A DNA stretch of 64,000 bases from an uncultured Cohaesibacter sp. Its GTDB lineage: Bacteria > Pseudomonadota > Alphaproteobacteria > Rhizobiales > Cohaesibacteraceae. The translations under genes and the position numbers were made by a program. Shown one piece after another: positions 45,359 to 56,973 of this stretch (the stretch's first letter is position 1; each line of letters begins with the position of its first letter). The notes under the pieces were generated by a model, which searched no databases, had not been told where the DNA came from, and saw only the letters and a program-made list of their open reading frames with translations. The stretch lies in contig NZ_OY762905.1 in assembly GCF_963666525.1 (NCBI RefSeq), forward strand, positions 4,605,001 through 4,669,000, read 5' to 3'.

Positions 45359-45384
45359 GTCAAATCTTATGAGGCGCAGCCAGA

Positions 45385-45987
45385 TTATTTCTGGGTAGCC
45401 TGGATCACATGCACCTGAGCGCCAACCTTGACGCGTTCATACAGGTCGATCACGTCTTCGTTTGCAAGACGGATGCAGCCGGAAGAAACGGCCTGACCAA
45501 TGCTCCATGGCTCATTGGAGCCGTGAATGCGGTAGATGGTGGAACCGATATACATGGCACGTGCACCCAGCGGGTTGTTCGGGCCGCCTTCCATGTAGGA
45601 AGGAAGGTTCGGAACGCGCTTGCGCATTGCAGGAGGAGGAGTCCAGCCTGGCCATTCAGCCTTGCGGCTCACGCGATGGGTGCCGGTCCACTGGAAGCCA
45701 GGACGGCCAACGCCGATGCCATATTTAACGGCCTTGCCATCGCCCATGATGTAATAGAGGCGACGTTCTTGGGTATTGATGACGATGGTACCTTCTGGGG
45801 AATTCGCAAATTTCCCGTCATAGGAAACAGTGGTGCGCTTGATCGGGGATTTGCCCCCGTGAGCGTATCCGCTGACGTCTTTCCAGGTCTGAGATTCCAT
45901 GTCGAAATATTTAGAAGCGTTGGCGTTTGTTACTGCAACGGCCAGGCCGAGCAGCAGACCAGCGCCAAGAGTGATCAGTTTGCGCAT
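45385..45987 (-). CDS. L,D-transpeptidase (YkuD family)
   Basis: A 200-residue exported enzyme. A signal peptide (about 1-24) precedes the YkuD domain (about 66-197), whose catalytic motif has His155 (IHGSNEP) and Cys171 (SSGCIRL). Such enzymes make 3-3 peptidoglycan cross-links or attach outer-membrane proteins to peptidoglycan, the latter being well known in Hyphomicrobiales. The ERRLYYI and GRPGFQWTGTH segments are typical of the alphaproteobacterial group. No operon partner is seen. Confidence 0.9.
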   Translation of the reverse strand: MRKLITLGAGLLLGLAVAVTNANASKYFDMESQTWKDVSGYAHGGKSPIKRTTVSYDGKFANSPEGTIVINTQERRLYYIMGDGKAVKYGIGVGRPGFQWTGTHRVSRKAEWPGWTPPPAMRKRVPNLPSYMEGGPNNPLGARAMYIGSTIYRIHGSNEPWSIGQAVSSGCIRLANEDVIDLYERVKVGAQVHVIQATQK

Positions 45988-46592
45988 TGGTTAGTCCCGA
46001 AATAAAAAATGGTCTGACTTTGCCTGCACAACTCCGAGAGCTGTCCCGGTTGAAGCAAAGCCGGACATCATCATTGCCACACGAGTGTTAACGGTATTTT
46101 CTAAATATGACGTGTTTTCGCAAGAGTTTTTGAAAAAGTTGCGTTCACAATTTTGTTTTTAGGGAAAGAATGCGGATTTGTTGTCATTTTGCAACAAAGC
46201 GAGGCAGGGCAATTGCAGACCCTTGCAAATAGCCCTCTGTAATCACTTCTTACTAGTGTCAAAATTGGCGTTATTCAGGTCAAGACAAATACTGATTGAA
46301 TTTATCTGATTCGAATTTGCTTGGTAATTTTGTCGAGTGCTGGTGAATTGGCACCACCAATTCCGTGGTCGGCAGTCATCAAAAGTGGTTAAATGCAACT
46401 TGGAGACAAACAAAACTGCATGCCATCATTTGCGCACAACGTGAGTTGTGTTATCAAAAATTGTATTGGTGTCTTTTTGTAATTCTTTCCAGCTTCCCGT
46501 TTCCTGTCCGGTTTTTCGACTTGCGGGCTAAGCTTTCGGGTTAATCACTTTGGTTGACGCTCCTCTATGGAATGAAAAGGGGGCGGCATTCG
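45988..46592. other. AT-rich intergenic region, 605 bases
   Basis: No coding frame is supported. The sequence is visibly richer in A and T than its surroundings. It contains a seven-pair hairpin (46345-46351 with 46357-46363) and several A/T tracts. It must hold the promoter of the L,D-transpeptidase on the left and of the autotransporter-like gene on the right. No known RNA family was recognised. Confidence 0.45.
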
Positions 46593-48011
46593 TTGAGTTT
46601 GAACATGCGCTTGCGTCATTTGGCATTTGTTTTTGTCTGTTCTGCCAGTTTGCTGCCGCAACTGGCGCATTCGGCTTCGTCGTCGAATGCGGGTGGCAAC
46701 GGAAACCAGAACAGTTCCGATAACGCCAACTGTCATGCCTCCTGGTTGAACAATTGTGAGGGCGAAGATACCGGCGATGATACGTCAAATAGCGGCGGTG
46801 ATGACGAGGCTTCCGATAATAACACTGGCGACACTGGCGGCACTGGAGACAGTGGTAACGAGACGGAAGCTCCGACCGATTCCGGTGGCGACGATACGGT
46901 CATTGTTGATCAGGATGATCCGACCGACACTGATAGCAAACAGGCAGCCGGCACAACGGTAGCCTCGACAACGACAGCGGCCAACACGGCCATCGGTGGT
47001 CTGGTGGGGCAAATGATGTCCGCCAGCGGCACCAATGGCTTTGGCGGCGGGATGCCCTCAGGGGGCGGATCGGATGCGAAGCCTTCCCATGTTTCCTCCT
47101 ATGTCGTCCGGCTTTCGGAGGAACCCGGCGTGAGTGCCATCACCTCCACATATGGAGACGGGGGGCAGCCGTCACTGGCGCCGCTCGATCGTTATGCCTG
47201 GATCAAGCCAATGGGGGGCTGGTCGCGCAAGGAAGCAACGGCCAACGGGCCAAGCGCAGAAGCTGCCTTTGGCGGCATGATGTCCGGAATGGATATCTAT
47301 TCCGACGCCTTTTATCGGCTCGGTGTGATTGGCGCGCTCGCCCGGGTCAATGTCTCTGCGGACGTCAATGACAGCCACGTGCAGATGACGCTGGCCAAGG
47401 TTGGCTTGACCAACAGTGTCGAGTGGGGACACGCCTATTTCGATAACATGCTGCTTTACGGACCGGAATTTACCCACACCAAGCGTTCTGTCGTCTCTGG
47501 CGGAACACAAAGCCTGATGACGTCCGACTATACGAACCAGCGCGTCACGAATGCTTTTGAAGTCGGGTATCGTACTGTGCTGTCCGGTGTCGTGATCCAG
47601 CCAAGTGCCGGAGTCCAGCTCGACTGGGTCTATCAGGATGAAGCCCGCGAGAAAGGGTTGGCTGGAGCGGCAATCTACACCAAGGCGAGCAGCTACTGGA
47701 ACGGCAATACCAAACTCGGGGTCAATCTTTCTACGGCCTTTTTCCTCGGTGACTATGCACTCGCCCCAAGTCTCGGTGCCTATTGGATTCATCGGTTCGG
47801 ACAGTTGTCCGGAACGTCGATGATGTCATTCGATTCCGGCAGTACCTATCAGGCCATGGGCGAAGCGCCCATTCGTGACGTGACCAAACTGCAGACGGGG
47901 CTAACCCTGACGATGAAAAGCAACGTCAGTCTGTCGGCCAACTATGCCGTTTCCTTTACCGCCAAGGAACAGAACCACGCCGCCAACCTCGGTTTCAGAT
48001 ATCGATTCTAG
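46593..48011 (+). CDS. Small autotransporter-like outer membrane protein
   Basis: A 472-residue protein: signal peptide (ending LAHS), then about 130 residues rich in Asp, Gly, Asn, Ser and Thr, and a C-terminal domain of about 280 residues resembling an autotransporter beta barrel that ends in FRYRF with a terminal aromatic. The TTG at 46593 has AAAGGGGG nine bases upstream; ATGs at 46572 and 46605 are alternatives. Two cysteines (NCHASWLNNC) sit in the short acidic passenger. The barrel class is inferred from the alternating pattern and terminal Phe. Function is unknown, perhaps surface adhesion or Ca2+ binding. Confidence 0.65.
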   Translation: MSLNMRLRHLAFVFVCSASLLPQLAHSASSSNAGGNGNQNSSDNANCHASWLNNCEGEDTGDDTSNSGGDDEASDNNTGDTGGTGDSGNETEAPTDSGGDDTVIVDQDDPTDTDSKQAAGTTVASTTTAANTAIGGLVGQMMSASGTNGFGGGMPSGGGSDAKPSHVSSYVVRLSEEPGVSAITSTYGDGGQPSLAPLDRYAWIKPMGGWSRKEATANGPSAEAAFGGMMSGMDIYSDAFYRLGVIGALARVNVSADVNDSHVQMTLAKVGLTNSVEWGHAYFDNMLLYGPEFTHTKRSVVSGGTQSLMTSDYTNQRVTNAFEVGYRTVLSGVVIQPSAGVQLDWVYQDEAREKGLAGAAIYTKASSYWNGNTKLGVNLSTAFFLGDYALAPSLGAYWIHRFGQLSGTSMMSFDSGSTYQAMGEAPIRDVTKLQTGLTLTMKSNVSLSANYAVSFTAKEQNHAANLGFRYRF

Positions 48012-48171
48012 ATCAACAAGATCGCCTGGTTGGATGACTCAATCTATGAGGAGCGATTGAGTAAGTTTTGGTGGAAATTGCATGACTGCAATCTATTCCA
48101 TCCGTTTTTTAAAGCAAAGCGTGAAGAAGACTCGGATATCGAAGCGCGCAGCCGTGGTTGCCGCCGGGTGT

Positions 48172-48597
48172 TCACAGCAATCCCTTGGCCTTTAGCGTGA
48201 TCCGCGTTGCCTCGTTCAGGTCATAGCTGGCGAGGTCCTCTGGACGGACCCAGGCTACCGACTCGAACTCTTCGTTGAACGCAATCTCCCGATTGGCCGC
48301 ATGGCAGTCAAAGATCAGGTAGATCATGTAGATCTCTTCGGTCGTCCCGTCCGGATAAGCCTTGGTGCGGGTGTCATCGCGGAAGGTCCATGGCGTCACG
48401 CGATCGATGATCAGGTGTTCGCCCAGTTCCTCGCGAATTTCCCGGCGAAGCCCTTCCTCGATGGTTTCGCCTTCCTCCAGACCACCACCCGAAAGAGCCC
48501 ATTGGCCCGGAAAGACACCACGATGCGAAGGCATCTTGCAGAGCAGATAGGCGCCACCATTTTCGATTAGCGGGCAAAGGATCGTTCTCGTGCGCAT
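48172..48597 (-). CDS. nudI: Nucleoside triphosphatase NudI
   Basis: A 141-residue Nudix hydrolase. The Nudix box runs from about residue 39 to 61 and has [11 protein letters not shown] and the spacing of the family. The whole sequence, including [20 protein letters not shown] and [12 protein letters not shown], is very like E. coli NudI, which hydrolyses pyrimidine deoxynucleoside triphosphates such as dUTP and dTTP to the monophosphates. It stands alone between the autotransporter-like gene and the fumarase gene. Confidence 0.9.
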   Translation of the reverse strand: MRTRTILCPLIENGGAYLLCKMPSHRGVFPGQWALSGGGLEEGETIEEGLRREIREELGEHLIIDRVTPWTFRDDTRTKAYPDGTTEEIYMIYLIFDCHAANREIAFNEEFESVAWVRPEDLASYDLNEATRITLKAKGLL

Positions 48598-48652
48598 GGT
48601 AGGTTTCCTCTCTGGAGCAGGCGATTCAAGCGGGAAAGAAGCTAAATCAAAA

Positions 48653-48680
48653 CAGGCCCGACCTTGTAAGATCGGGCCTG
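48653..48680 (-). terminator. Terminator after class I fumarase gene
   Basis: A perfect nine-pair GC-rich stem (48653-48661 with 48672-48680) followed on the minus strand by TTTTGATTT. It lies 42 bases past the fumarase stop. Confidence 0.85.
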
Positions 48681-48722
48681 CAAGACGCGTAGGAGTTATT
48701 ACGGCTGAATGAAATGCCGAAA

Positions 48723-50339
<1,617 letters not shown>

Positions 50340-50759
50340 TGTCGGTCCTTGTTTGCAGTTCCGATGACGGGGTGCCACCCGTTTCCGTTATATGGTGATC
50401 TGATTGCATCAATGGGGTGATCTGTCTTTGATCGGTATCACCTCTGTGCAAAGGAGAATCCGCAAATCAATGAGTGCAAGGCTTTGTACCCAATTTCAAG
50501 TCCTTCTTATGGTAAAAGCGGTCCCAAATTTTGGGCAGTTTCATCCACATTCTCCCGCAAGTGCGGGGCAGGACTGCACATGTGCCCCGTGTTGGCTGCC
50601 TTTTCTGCGGCAATTCACAATCGAGCGCACTGTGTCAATTTGTTCTCTTGAAATGTTCTAATATAAGAAATAAATAAAATACCAATTTCCATCATGAGCA
50701 ACGGGGCGTTATTTTCCCACCGCTCAAATCCCATTTCATAATTCTGCAAGGACGAAATA
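50340..50759. promoter_or_regulatory. Divergent region between fumA and the DsrE-like gene
   Basis: A 420-base region with no credible gene; an 85-codon frame at 50404 lacks a ribosome binding site and resembles no known protein. It must contain promoters for both neighbours. The part from about 50630 to 50690 is AT-rich, as expected for a plus-strand promoter. Confidence 0.45.
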
Positions 50760-51134
50760 ATGGCCAAACAAACCGATTATGTCAGCACCCTGTTCAGCAA
50801 TGCCGACGATCCCAACAAGGTGACCGTTGCCTATACCATGGGGGTGCAAGCTCTGGCTCAGGGGCATAGTGCCACGATCATGCTGATGGTGGATGCCGTT
50901 CATCTGGCAAAGAAGGGGGCGCTGGAAGGCATTGATATCGGGGCTCCGTTTCAGCCAGCCTTGCCGCTTCAGGAACAGTTCTTCAAGCAGGGTGGACAGA
51001 TTCTGGTCTGCAAGGCCTGCATGATACACAATGGTGTCGCCGAGGATGAAATCGACGAGCGCATGCAGGTAATTTCGGCAGAAGAGGTCATTCCGATGCT
51101 GATGGGTGCCAAAGGCAGTCTTCAGCTGACCTGA
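50760..51134 (+). CDS. DsrE/DsrF-like small protein
   Basis: A 124-residue protein with a DsrE-like alpha/beta pattern. The only two cysteines sit in VCKACM (about 85-90), the position of the conserved cysteine of sulfur-relay DsrE/TusD proteins. Many such proteins of unknown function occur near respiratory or redox genes. AAGGA lies upstream of the ATG. It has its own terminator. A role in sulfur transfer or redox response is plausible but unproven. Confidence 0.6.
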   Translation: MAKQTDYVSTLFSNADDPNKVTVAYTMGVQALAQGHSATIMLMVDAVHLAKKGALEGIDIGAPFQPALPLQEQFFKQGGQILVCKACMIHNGVAEDEIDERMQVISAEEVIPMLMGAKGSLQLT

Positions 51135-51155
51135 GCCGATTGAACGCAGATCGAC

Positions 51156-51183
51156 AAAGCCGCCCGCTCGGGGCGGCTTTTTT
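51156..51183 (+). terminator. Terminator after the DsrE-like gene
   Basis: A perfect ten-pair stem with a short loop (arms 51156-51165 and about 51170-51180) leads into a run of T's. It also lies just past the convergent DoxX gene. Confidence 0.9.
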
Positions 51184-51214
51184 GTTGGTGGCGAAATGCC
51201 GCCAGTCCGGGGCG

Positions 51215-51808
51215 CTAGAAGACCTTTTTCATGAAGTGGTCCACGGACAGGCGCCCGCCGCCAAATGCCGCATAGAGGAAGGCACCACCCGACCAGAACA
51301 GGGAGTTGGTCACGGCTTTTTCCTGCATCATTCGCAGGAAGGATGCGCCCCCGTCCTTGAGCATGCCAAGGCCACCACCAGAGAAGAGATCCGGCGAGCC
51401 GGTCAGGGCCGCGATTCCCGCCTCGGAAAGAAAGGATGGCGGATAGGGATGCGTGACGTGATAATAAAGGGTCACAAGCAGCATCAGGCCATTGGCGAGG
51501 GCCGCCGGGCGTGTGAACAGTCCGATCGCAATCAGCAGACCGCCGACAAAATTGGCAATTGCCATCAGCGGCGACCACAGCCAGCCAGGATAGAAGCCAA
51601 GGCTCTCGACGAATCCAGACATGGCCATGGGTGCCATGATCTTGCTCCATCCCGAATAGGCAAGTGACAATCCGATGGCGACCCGCAAAACCGTCCATGC
51701 GAGCGGTTGGGCGAAGGCTTTGTAAAGAGGGGCGAGGGCTGGAAAGTATAGATCCTCCTCACTGCTCTGGGGAATGGCTTTGCTCGGTGTGGTCTCTGAG
51801 TTTGACAT
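51215..51808 (-). CDS. DoxX-family membrane protein
   Basis: A 197-residue protein with a polar N terminus of about 35 residues and four hydrophobic segments typical of DoxX. The motifs GLSLAYSGWSKI and GLLIAIGLFTRPAAL are characteristic of this family. DoxX proteins take part in quinol or thiol oxidation and oxidative-stress responses in some bacteria; most are uncharacterised. It converges on the DsrE-like gene. Confidence 0.82.
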   Translation of the reverse strand: MSNSETTPSKAIPQSSEEDLYFPALAPLYKAFAQPLAWTVLRVAIGLSLAYSGWSKIMAPMAMSGFVESLGFYPGWLWSPLMAIANFVGGLLIAIGLFTRPAALANGLMLLVTLYYHVTHPYPPSFLSEAGIAALTGSPDLFSGGGLGMLKDGGASFLRMMQEKAVTNSLFWSGGAFLYAAFGGGRLSVDHFMKKVF

Positions 51809-52120
51809 CGCGCTCTCTCTCTGTTGATGTGGGGTGTTGCTGGTTGGTGAAGGATGTCTTTACTTGTTTGAGTTGTTATTTTTGATATTTTCTTTAATAC
51901 TGTAATTTCTGAAAATTCACCCGTGAATGGCTGAAGGAATTCTCAGCAAGTAGGTAAAATAACCTATCACGTTACATTGAGAGAGTCTTTCTGAATTTTC
52001 GAGCCTGAAATTGATCTCGTTACTACCCTTAAATTGCAGCCTCCTTGTCCCCATCTGTTTGATAGGCCTCTCCGACAAAGCTTCGGAAGCAGGCCGTTTA
52101 CCCGAACGATGGAGAAAGTG
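51809..52120. promoter_or_regulatory. Divergent region between DoxX gene and fumC
   Basis: A 312-base AT-rich region with promoters for both genes. It contains a 14-base inverted repeat (51915-51928, arms ATTCAC and GTGAAT) and a second one near 51953-51968 (TAGGT...ACCTA), either of which could be an operator. No gene is supported. Confidence 0.4.
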
Positions 52121-53512
52121 ATGACCGAAATACGCGTGGAAACGGATTCCTTTGGCCCCCTGGAAGTCCCGTCAGACAAATATTACGGAGCCCAGACGGC
52201 GCGATCTCTCATCAATTTCCCGATCGGTGAGGAAACCATGCCGGCGCCGATTATCCGGGCTCTCGGCATTATCAAGCTGTCGGCCGCAAGGGCCAATCTG
52301 GCGCTCGACAATATCGAACCCCGTATCGGTAACGCCATCATCAGCGCTGCAGAAGACGTGGCCGAGGGCAAGCTCAACGATCACTTCCCGCTTTCGGTCT
52401 GGCAGACCGGTTCTGGCACCCAGTCGAACATGAATGCCAACGAGGTGATTTCCAATCGGGCCATTGAGTTGCTGGGCGGTGTTCTGGGGTCGAAGGATCC
52501 CGTTCACCCCAATGATCACTGCAACAAAAGCCAGTCTTCCAATGATACCTTCCCGACGGCAATGCATATCGCTACCGCCGAGCAGATCAGCAATCACCTC
52601 ATTCCGGCGCTCGAAAAGCTGCACGCCGCCTTGGCTGAAAAATCCGAGAGTTTCAAGGATATCATCAAGATTGGCCGCACCCACTTGCAAGATGCCACCC
52701 CTTTGACACTGGGGCAGGAGTTCTCCGGCTATGCAGCCATGGTCGAGAATGGCATTCGCCGTGTTTCCAGCGCTCTGCCTGCTCTCTATGCGCTTGCTCA
52801 GGGCGGGACTGCTGTCGGCACCGGGCTCAACGCCAAGATCGGATTCGCCGAGACTTTCGCCGAGCAAGTGGCCGCCTACACGGGTTTGCCTTTCATCACC
52901 GCGCCCAACAAGTTCGAGGCCCTGGCGACCCATGACGCCATGGTGGAAGCCCATGGCATGCTCAATACGTTGGCCGCAAGCCTGTTCAAGATTGCCAGCG
53001 ACATTCGTCTGCTCGGTTCCGGGCCTCGGTCCGGGCTTGGCGAAATCTCGTTGCCGGAGAACGAGCCGGGGTCGTCGATCATGCCCGGCAAGGTCAATCC
53101 CACTCAATGTGAGGCCATGACCATGGTTTGCACTCAGGTGATGGGCAACAATGCCGCGGTTTCTATGGCCGGGTCGCAGGGGCACTTCGAACTCAACGTG
53201 TTCAAGCCGATCATCGCCTACAACACCATCCAGTCCATCCGGTTGCTGACCGATGCAGCCACCAGCTTTACCGACAAGTGCGTCGTCGGCATCAAGGCCA
53301 ATGAAGAGCAGATAGGCGCCCTTATGCAGCGTTCGCTGATGCTGGTGACCGCCCTTGCACCTCACATCGGTTATGACAACGCCACCAAAATCGCCAAAAC
53401 GGCGCACAAGAACGGCACGACCCTCAAGGAAGAGGCGGTCAAACTGGGGTATGTCTCCGCAGAGGACTATGACCTTTGGGTCCGTCCGGAGAAGATGATC
53501 GCGCCGCAATGA
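52121..53512 (+). CDS. fumC: Class II fumarate hydratase
   Basis: A 463-residue FumC of the aspartase/fumarase superfamily, the iron-free, oxygen-stable enzyme of the citric acid cycle. The signature [11 protein letters not shown] is near residue 318, with [12 protein letters not shown] near 101 and [19 protein letters not shown] near 185. GGAGAAA precedes the ATG at 52121. An ATG at 52109 and longer frames are less likely. It stands alone downstream of an AT-rich region. Confidence 0.96.
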   Translation: MTEIRVETDSFGPLEVPSDKYYGAQTARSLINFPIGEETMPAPIIRALGIIKLSAARANLALDNIEPRIGNAIISAAEDVAEGKLNDHFPLSVWQTGSGTQSNMNANEVISNRAIELLGGVLGSKDPVHPNDHCNKSQSSNDTFPTAMHIATAEQISNHLIPALEKLHAALAEKSESFKDIIKIGRTHLQDATPLTLGQEFSGYAAMVENGIRRVSSALPALYALAQGGTAVGTGLNAKIGFAETFAEQVAAYTGLPFITAPNKFEALATHDAMVEAHGMLNTLAASLFKIASDIRLLGSGPRSGLGEISLPENEPGSSIMPGKVNPTQCEAMTMVCTQVMGNNAAVSMAGSQGHFELNVFKPIIAYNTIQSIRLLTDAATSFTDKCVVGIKANEEQIGALMQRSLMLVTALAPHIGYDNATKIAKTAHKNGTTLKEEAVKLGYVSAEDYDLWVRPEKMIAPQ

Positions 53513-53789
53513 CCCCGGCACCCAGCCAATCCCCAATGGCAGATTGACGGCCTGTCTGGCAATCCGGTTGCCGATCTCGAAATGGCCTTTTCAAGGAACG
53601 AGGCAGAGATCGGCGATGCTCTATCGAACTCTGTTGTGCCCGTCTGTATCGATACGTTTTTTCTCGACCCGACCGAATTTTTCATGATAGTTTTTTCTTA
53701 TGAATTCGGTTCGATTTTCAAACGAATCCTGCAGATGAAAACGGCAATCCCCCGCGAAAGAGCCGTATTAAAGACTCGGAACAGGCCAA

Positions 53790-54446
53790 ATGGCTCAAAT
53801 ACAAAGACGAACCACAACCAGCATTGTGGCTGATGAACTGCGCAAGCGCATTCAGAATGGCGCAATCAAGGAAGGCGAACAGATCCGGCAGGAAGCAATT
53901 GCCAGCCAGTTGGGGGTAAGTCGCATTCCTGTGCGCGAAGCTCTGCGGCTTTTGGAAGCAGAGGGTCTGATCACGTTGGTCTCCCACAAGGGAGCGGAGG
54001 TCACCCGGCTGGAGCCATCAGAGATCGAGGAACTGTTCGAGATCCGCACCATGATTGAGGTCTGGCTCTTTGAGCATTCCGTGGCCGCCATAACGGACGA
54101 GGATCTTGCCGAGGCGCAGGAATGCCTCGATGCGATGCGAAAGGCCGACGTCAAGGACTGGGGGCCTCTTAATTGGCAATTCCACGTTGCCCTCTATCGT
54201 GCAGCCAACAAGCCCACCACCATCAAATTGCTGAAACGCGTTCACGATAATGCCGATCGTTATGTGCGGCTGCATCTTACCCTGTCACGCGATGCGCAGG
54301 ATCTTGCTCATCGGCAGCATCAGGCGATGATTGATGCCGCCCACATGAGGGATGCCTATCTGGCGGGGCGGCTGCTGTGCGACCATATCAATCAGGTCAA
54401 GGGGCAGTTGATCGCCTCGGTCGAGAAAAGGCGCAAGAGCGCCTGA
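53790..54446 (+). CDS. GntR-family regulator, FCD (FadR) subfamily
   Basis: A 218-residue regulator. The N-terminal winged helix (about 8-72) has the recognition region QLGVSRIPVREALRLLE. The all-helical FCD domain (about 80-205) has Asp and His residues expected to hold a metal near the ligand pocket. Such proteins respond to small organic acids. It sits 277 bases after fumC; no catabolic operon is adjacent, so its target is unknown. Confidence 0.9.
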   Translation: MAQIQRRTTTSIVADELRKRIQNGAIKEGEQIRQEAIASQLGVSRIPVREALRLLEAEGLITLVSHKGAEVTRLEPSEIEELFEIRTMIEVWLFEHSVAAITDEDLAEAQECLDAMRKADVKDWGPLNWQFHVALYRAANKPTTIKLLKRVHDNADRYVRLHLTLSRDAQDLAHRQHQAMIDAAHMRDAYLAGRLLCDHINQVKGQLIASVEKRRKSA

Positions 54447-54647
54447 TCGCGCCCTTCTCAGTCTAGCCACCCATTTCCAATTCAACGTCGAAAACCGGGT
54501 TGTGCTGCATTCCCGGCCGTTAGGCCTCGCCATACAGGTTGCAACGAGGTCCTGCATTATTCTGGTTCTTGATGAGCAAGGGGAAGGGGCCCCGTGATTG
54601 GACCCTGTTGACTGCGCCCTTTTGATTGGGCCTACAGGACAGGGGTC

Positions 54648-55325
54648 TCAGGCTGGCCACTTGGCAAGGGCGCTCGGGATGTCGGCGAAGCTGTCGAGGA
54701 CAAGGTCTGCACCCAGTTCGCTCGCTGGTGTGGCAGTGTATCCATAGCTCATGACGATCACCGGAATATCGGCAGCTCTGGCTGCCTCGACGTCTGCCTG
54801 ACTGTCGCCGATCATGATTGCCCGCTCGCAAACGCCGCCAGCCCGGCTGATGGCCGTATAAATGTGGTCCGGGTGTGGCTTCTTGTTGGGAACAGTGTCC
54901 GAGCCGCAGATGGTGTCGAAATAGGAGGCCACGCCGATCTGGTCAAGCAGGTCTATGGAGAGATGCTCGGTTTTGTTGGTGCAGACGCCCATCGAAACGC
55001 CATTGGCCTTGAGATCCCTCAGAACCTCCATGACGCCGGGAAAGAGCTGGCTGTCCTTGCAGATATTGTCGCTGTAGTGAGCGAGAAAAAGCGCGTGGGC
55101 GAGATCGAGATCGTCATCGGTGACAGGGTGATCATAATGGGCGAAACTGCGCTCCAGCGTTATCCTTGCTCCAAAACCCACCGTGTTGCGGACCTTCTCG
55201 ACAGTGAAGGGCTCCAGACCATGCTGCGTCAGAACATGGTTGAGTGCGCCCGTCAGGTCTGGTGCGGTATCCACCAAAGTACCGTCGAGATCAAACAGGA
55301 TGCAGGAAAAGGGGCCAGCGGTCAT
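54648..55325 (-). CDS. gph: Phosphoglycolate phosphatase
   Basis: A 225-residue HAD-superfamily hydrolase. Motif I is FDLDGTLVDT (catalytic Asp12 and Asp14), motif II lies in GVCTNKT and the last motif is MIGDSQADVEAARAA. The helical cap between motif I and II is typical of Gph, which removes phosphate from 2-phosphoglycolate formed by DNA repair or photorespiration. Other short phosphate esters cannot be excluded. It is convergent with the GntR gene and divergent from rpiA. Confidence 0.88.
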   Translation of the reverse strand: MTAGPFSCILFDLDGTLVDTAPDLTGALNHVLTQHGLEPFTVEKVRNTVGFGARITLERSFAHYDHPVTDDDLDLAHALFLAHYSDNICKDSQLFPGVMEVLRDLKANGVSMGVCTNKTEHLSIDLLDQIGVASYFDTICGSDTVPNKKPHPDHIYTAISRAGGVCERAIMIGDSQADVEAARAADIPVIVMSYGYTATPASELGADLVLDSFADIPSALAKWPA

Positions 55326-55651
55326 GAATTGGTTTCCGTCAAATTCGAATAAAGCAACACAGTCAGGCCAATAGCCTCCCGATTGAAGAGGCCATCACCG
55401 TCCATCGATGGATGACAATTTGCCAAATCATGGCCAAAAAATCCAGATTATTCGAAAAACGGCACAAGACTTGGCCGCAAGCCCCTTTAGGGCACTTGGC
55501 GTCCTGCCGGTGGCGTGATATGAGCGGAGCAGGGTGGCCGCAGGCAAGTGTGCAGGATTTGTCGCTCAACCGCCCCGGGTGGAGCCAAGCCGCTGTCAGG
55601 GAGATGCATGGCAGCGGGCCCGCAGGACCGAATAGAAAGAAGTTTATAGCC
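55326..55651. promoter_or_regulatory. Divergent region between gph and rpiA
   Basis: A 326-base region. A plus-strand frame open from 55412 runs into rpiA, but the residues before 55652 are unlike any RpiA and rich in Trp, Gly and Pro, so it is taken as leader. It contains a GC-rich portion from 55500 to 55630 that could fold, but no known RNA family was recognised. Confidence 0.4.
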
Positions 55652-56350
55652 ATGAGTGAACAGCTTAAGAGACAGGCCGCCGCAGCCGCACTGGAATTTG
55701 TTGAGGATGGAATGAAGCTCGGTATCGGAACCGGGTCCACGGCTCTTCACTTTGTTGAACTGCTCGGGGAAAAGGTTGCCGCCGGCATGAAGGTGATTGG
55801 CGTGCCGACCTCCGAGAGAACCGCCGAATTGTGCAAGAAGAACGGCGTGCCGCTGACGACGCTCGAAGAAACTCCAGAGCTCGATCTGACCGTTGATGGC
55901 GCCGACGAAATTGATCCGCAGATGCGTTTGATCAAGGGTGGCGGTGGTGCGCTGCTGCGGGAGAAGATCGTTGCTTCCGCTTCAGCCAACATGATTGTCA
56001 TTGCCGACAAAACCAAGATCGTCGATACCCTTGGCGCGTTCCCGCTGCCGATCGAGGTCATGCCGTTCGGGCTGGGGTCGACAACGATCGCGGTCCAGAA
56101 GGTCTGCGACCAATATGGGATGCAGGGCTCGCTGAGCCTGCGCAAGGCCGCCGATGGCTCGAATTTTGTGACAGATGGCAAGCATTATATCATTGATGCC
56201 ACATTTGGCCGTATTTCTGATGTAGAGGGTTTGGACGCGGCTTTGCGGGCGATTCCGGGTGTTGTGGAAACCGGATTGTTCATTGGTATCGCCTCCAAAG
56301 CCGTTGTGGCTGGCGCAGACGGCGTTTCGATTATCGAGCCGGCCAGCTGA
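55652..56350 (+). CDS. rpiA: Ribose-5-phosphate isomerase A
   Basis: A 232-residue RpiA that interconverts ribose 5-phosphate and ribulose 5-phosphate in the pentose phosphate pathway. It has [13 protein letters not shown] near residue 24, [24 protein letters not shown] (split across residues 83-106) and the C-terminal [10 protein letters not shown]. The start at 55652 begins the conserved N terminus; AGAAAGAAG lies upstream. It precedes a DUF2059 gene by 48 bases. Confidence 0.95.
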   Translation: MSEQLKRQAAAAALEFVEDGMKLGIGTGSTALHFVELLGEKVAAGMKVIGVPTSERTAELCKKNGVPLTTLEETPELDLTVDGADEIDPQMRLIKGGGGALLREKIVASASANMIVIADKTKIVDTLGAFPLPIEVMPFGLGSTTIAVQKVCDQYGMQGSLSLRKAADGSNFVTDGKHYIIDATFGRISDVEGLDAALRAIPGVVETGLFIGIASKAVVAGADGVSIIEPAS

Positions 56351-56398
56351 GACATCTAATTTGAGAAAAGTCTAGGATTTTCGCAAAAGGACTGAAAC

Positions 56399-56944
56399 AT
56401 GAAAAAATCTGCCCTTGCTTCCATGCTGTCGGCTGTTGTGCTCTGCGCAGGCATGTCTGCTTCTGCTCTGGCTCAGGACGCCAAAACGAACGCGGACGCC
56501 AATGCTGCCCAGCCGGTAGCGGTTGATACGCATTTGCAGGCGGCCATCGCGGTCGTGAAACAGACAGGCACTCTGCCTGCCTATTCAGATGCGTTGAAAA
56601 ACATCGTGCTGAATTCCAAACGGTGGCTGATCCGCGAAAATCCGTCTGCTGAAAAGGACATCATTGCCACTGTTGACGAAATTGCTCAGCAGTACAAGGA
56701 TGACAACGATCAGATGGCCCAGTCGGTAGCCGTGGCCTGGACCCGCTATCTGAAGGAAGACGAACTCAAGGAAGTTCTGGCCTTCTTCAAGACCCCGACC
56801 GGTCAGAAGTTTGCAAGCTACCAGCCGCGCATCCTCGGCGAATCCGTTCGCGGCATTCAGGAGTTCTCCGCGATCATGACGAACCTCATCGTCAAGGCAG
56901 CCAAGGAACAGCTGAACACCAAAGGCTACAAGTTCTCCGAATAG
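56399..56944 (+). CDS. DUF2059 exported protein
   Basis: A 181-residue periplasmic protein with a signal peptide (about 1-25, ending ALA) and a helical DUF2059 domain (about 105-165) containing EVLAFFKTPTGQKF. Members are common in alphaproteobacteria and have no known function. It follows rpiA closely on the same strand and is followed by a terminator, so the two are probably co-transcribed. Confidence 0.85.
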   Translation: MKKSALASMLSAVVLCAGMSASALAQDAKTNADANAAQPVAVDTHLQAAIAVVKQTGTLPAYSDALKNIVLNSKRWLIRENPSAEKDIIATVDEIAQQYKDDNDQMAQSVAVAWTRYLKEDELKEVLAFFKTPTGQKFASYQPRILGESVRGIQEFSAIMTNLIVKAAKEQLNTKGYKFSE

Positions 56945-56973
56945 GCGAATTGGGGCTGTTTGATGTAATTTGG

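Noticed and set aside
50404-50661. 85-codon frame between fumA and the DsrE-like gene
   Set aside because: No ribosome binding site, unusual composition and no family; more likely promoter DNA.
52172-53536. 454-codon minus-strand frame opposite fumC
   Set aside because: Shadow of fumC, which has a complete signature and a good start.
55412-55651. N-terminal extension of RpiA by 80 codons
   Set aside because: The residues are unlike RpiA, and the conserved N terminus starts exactly at the ATG at 55652.
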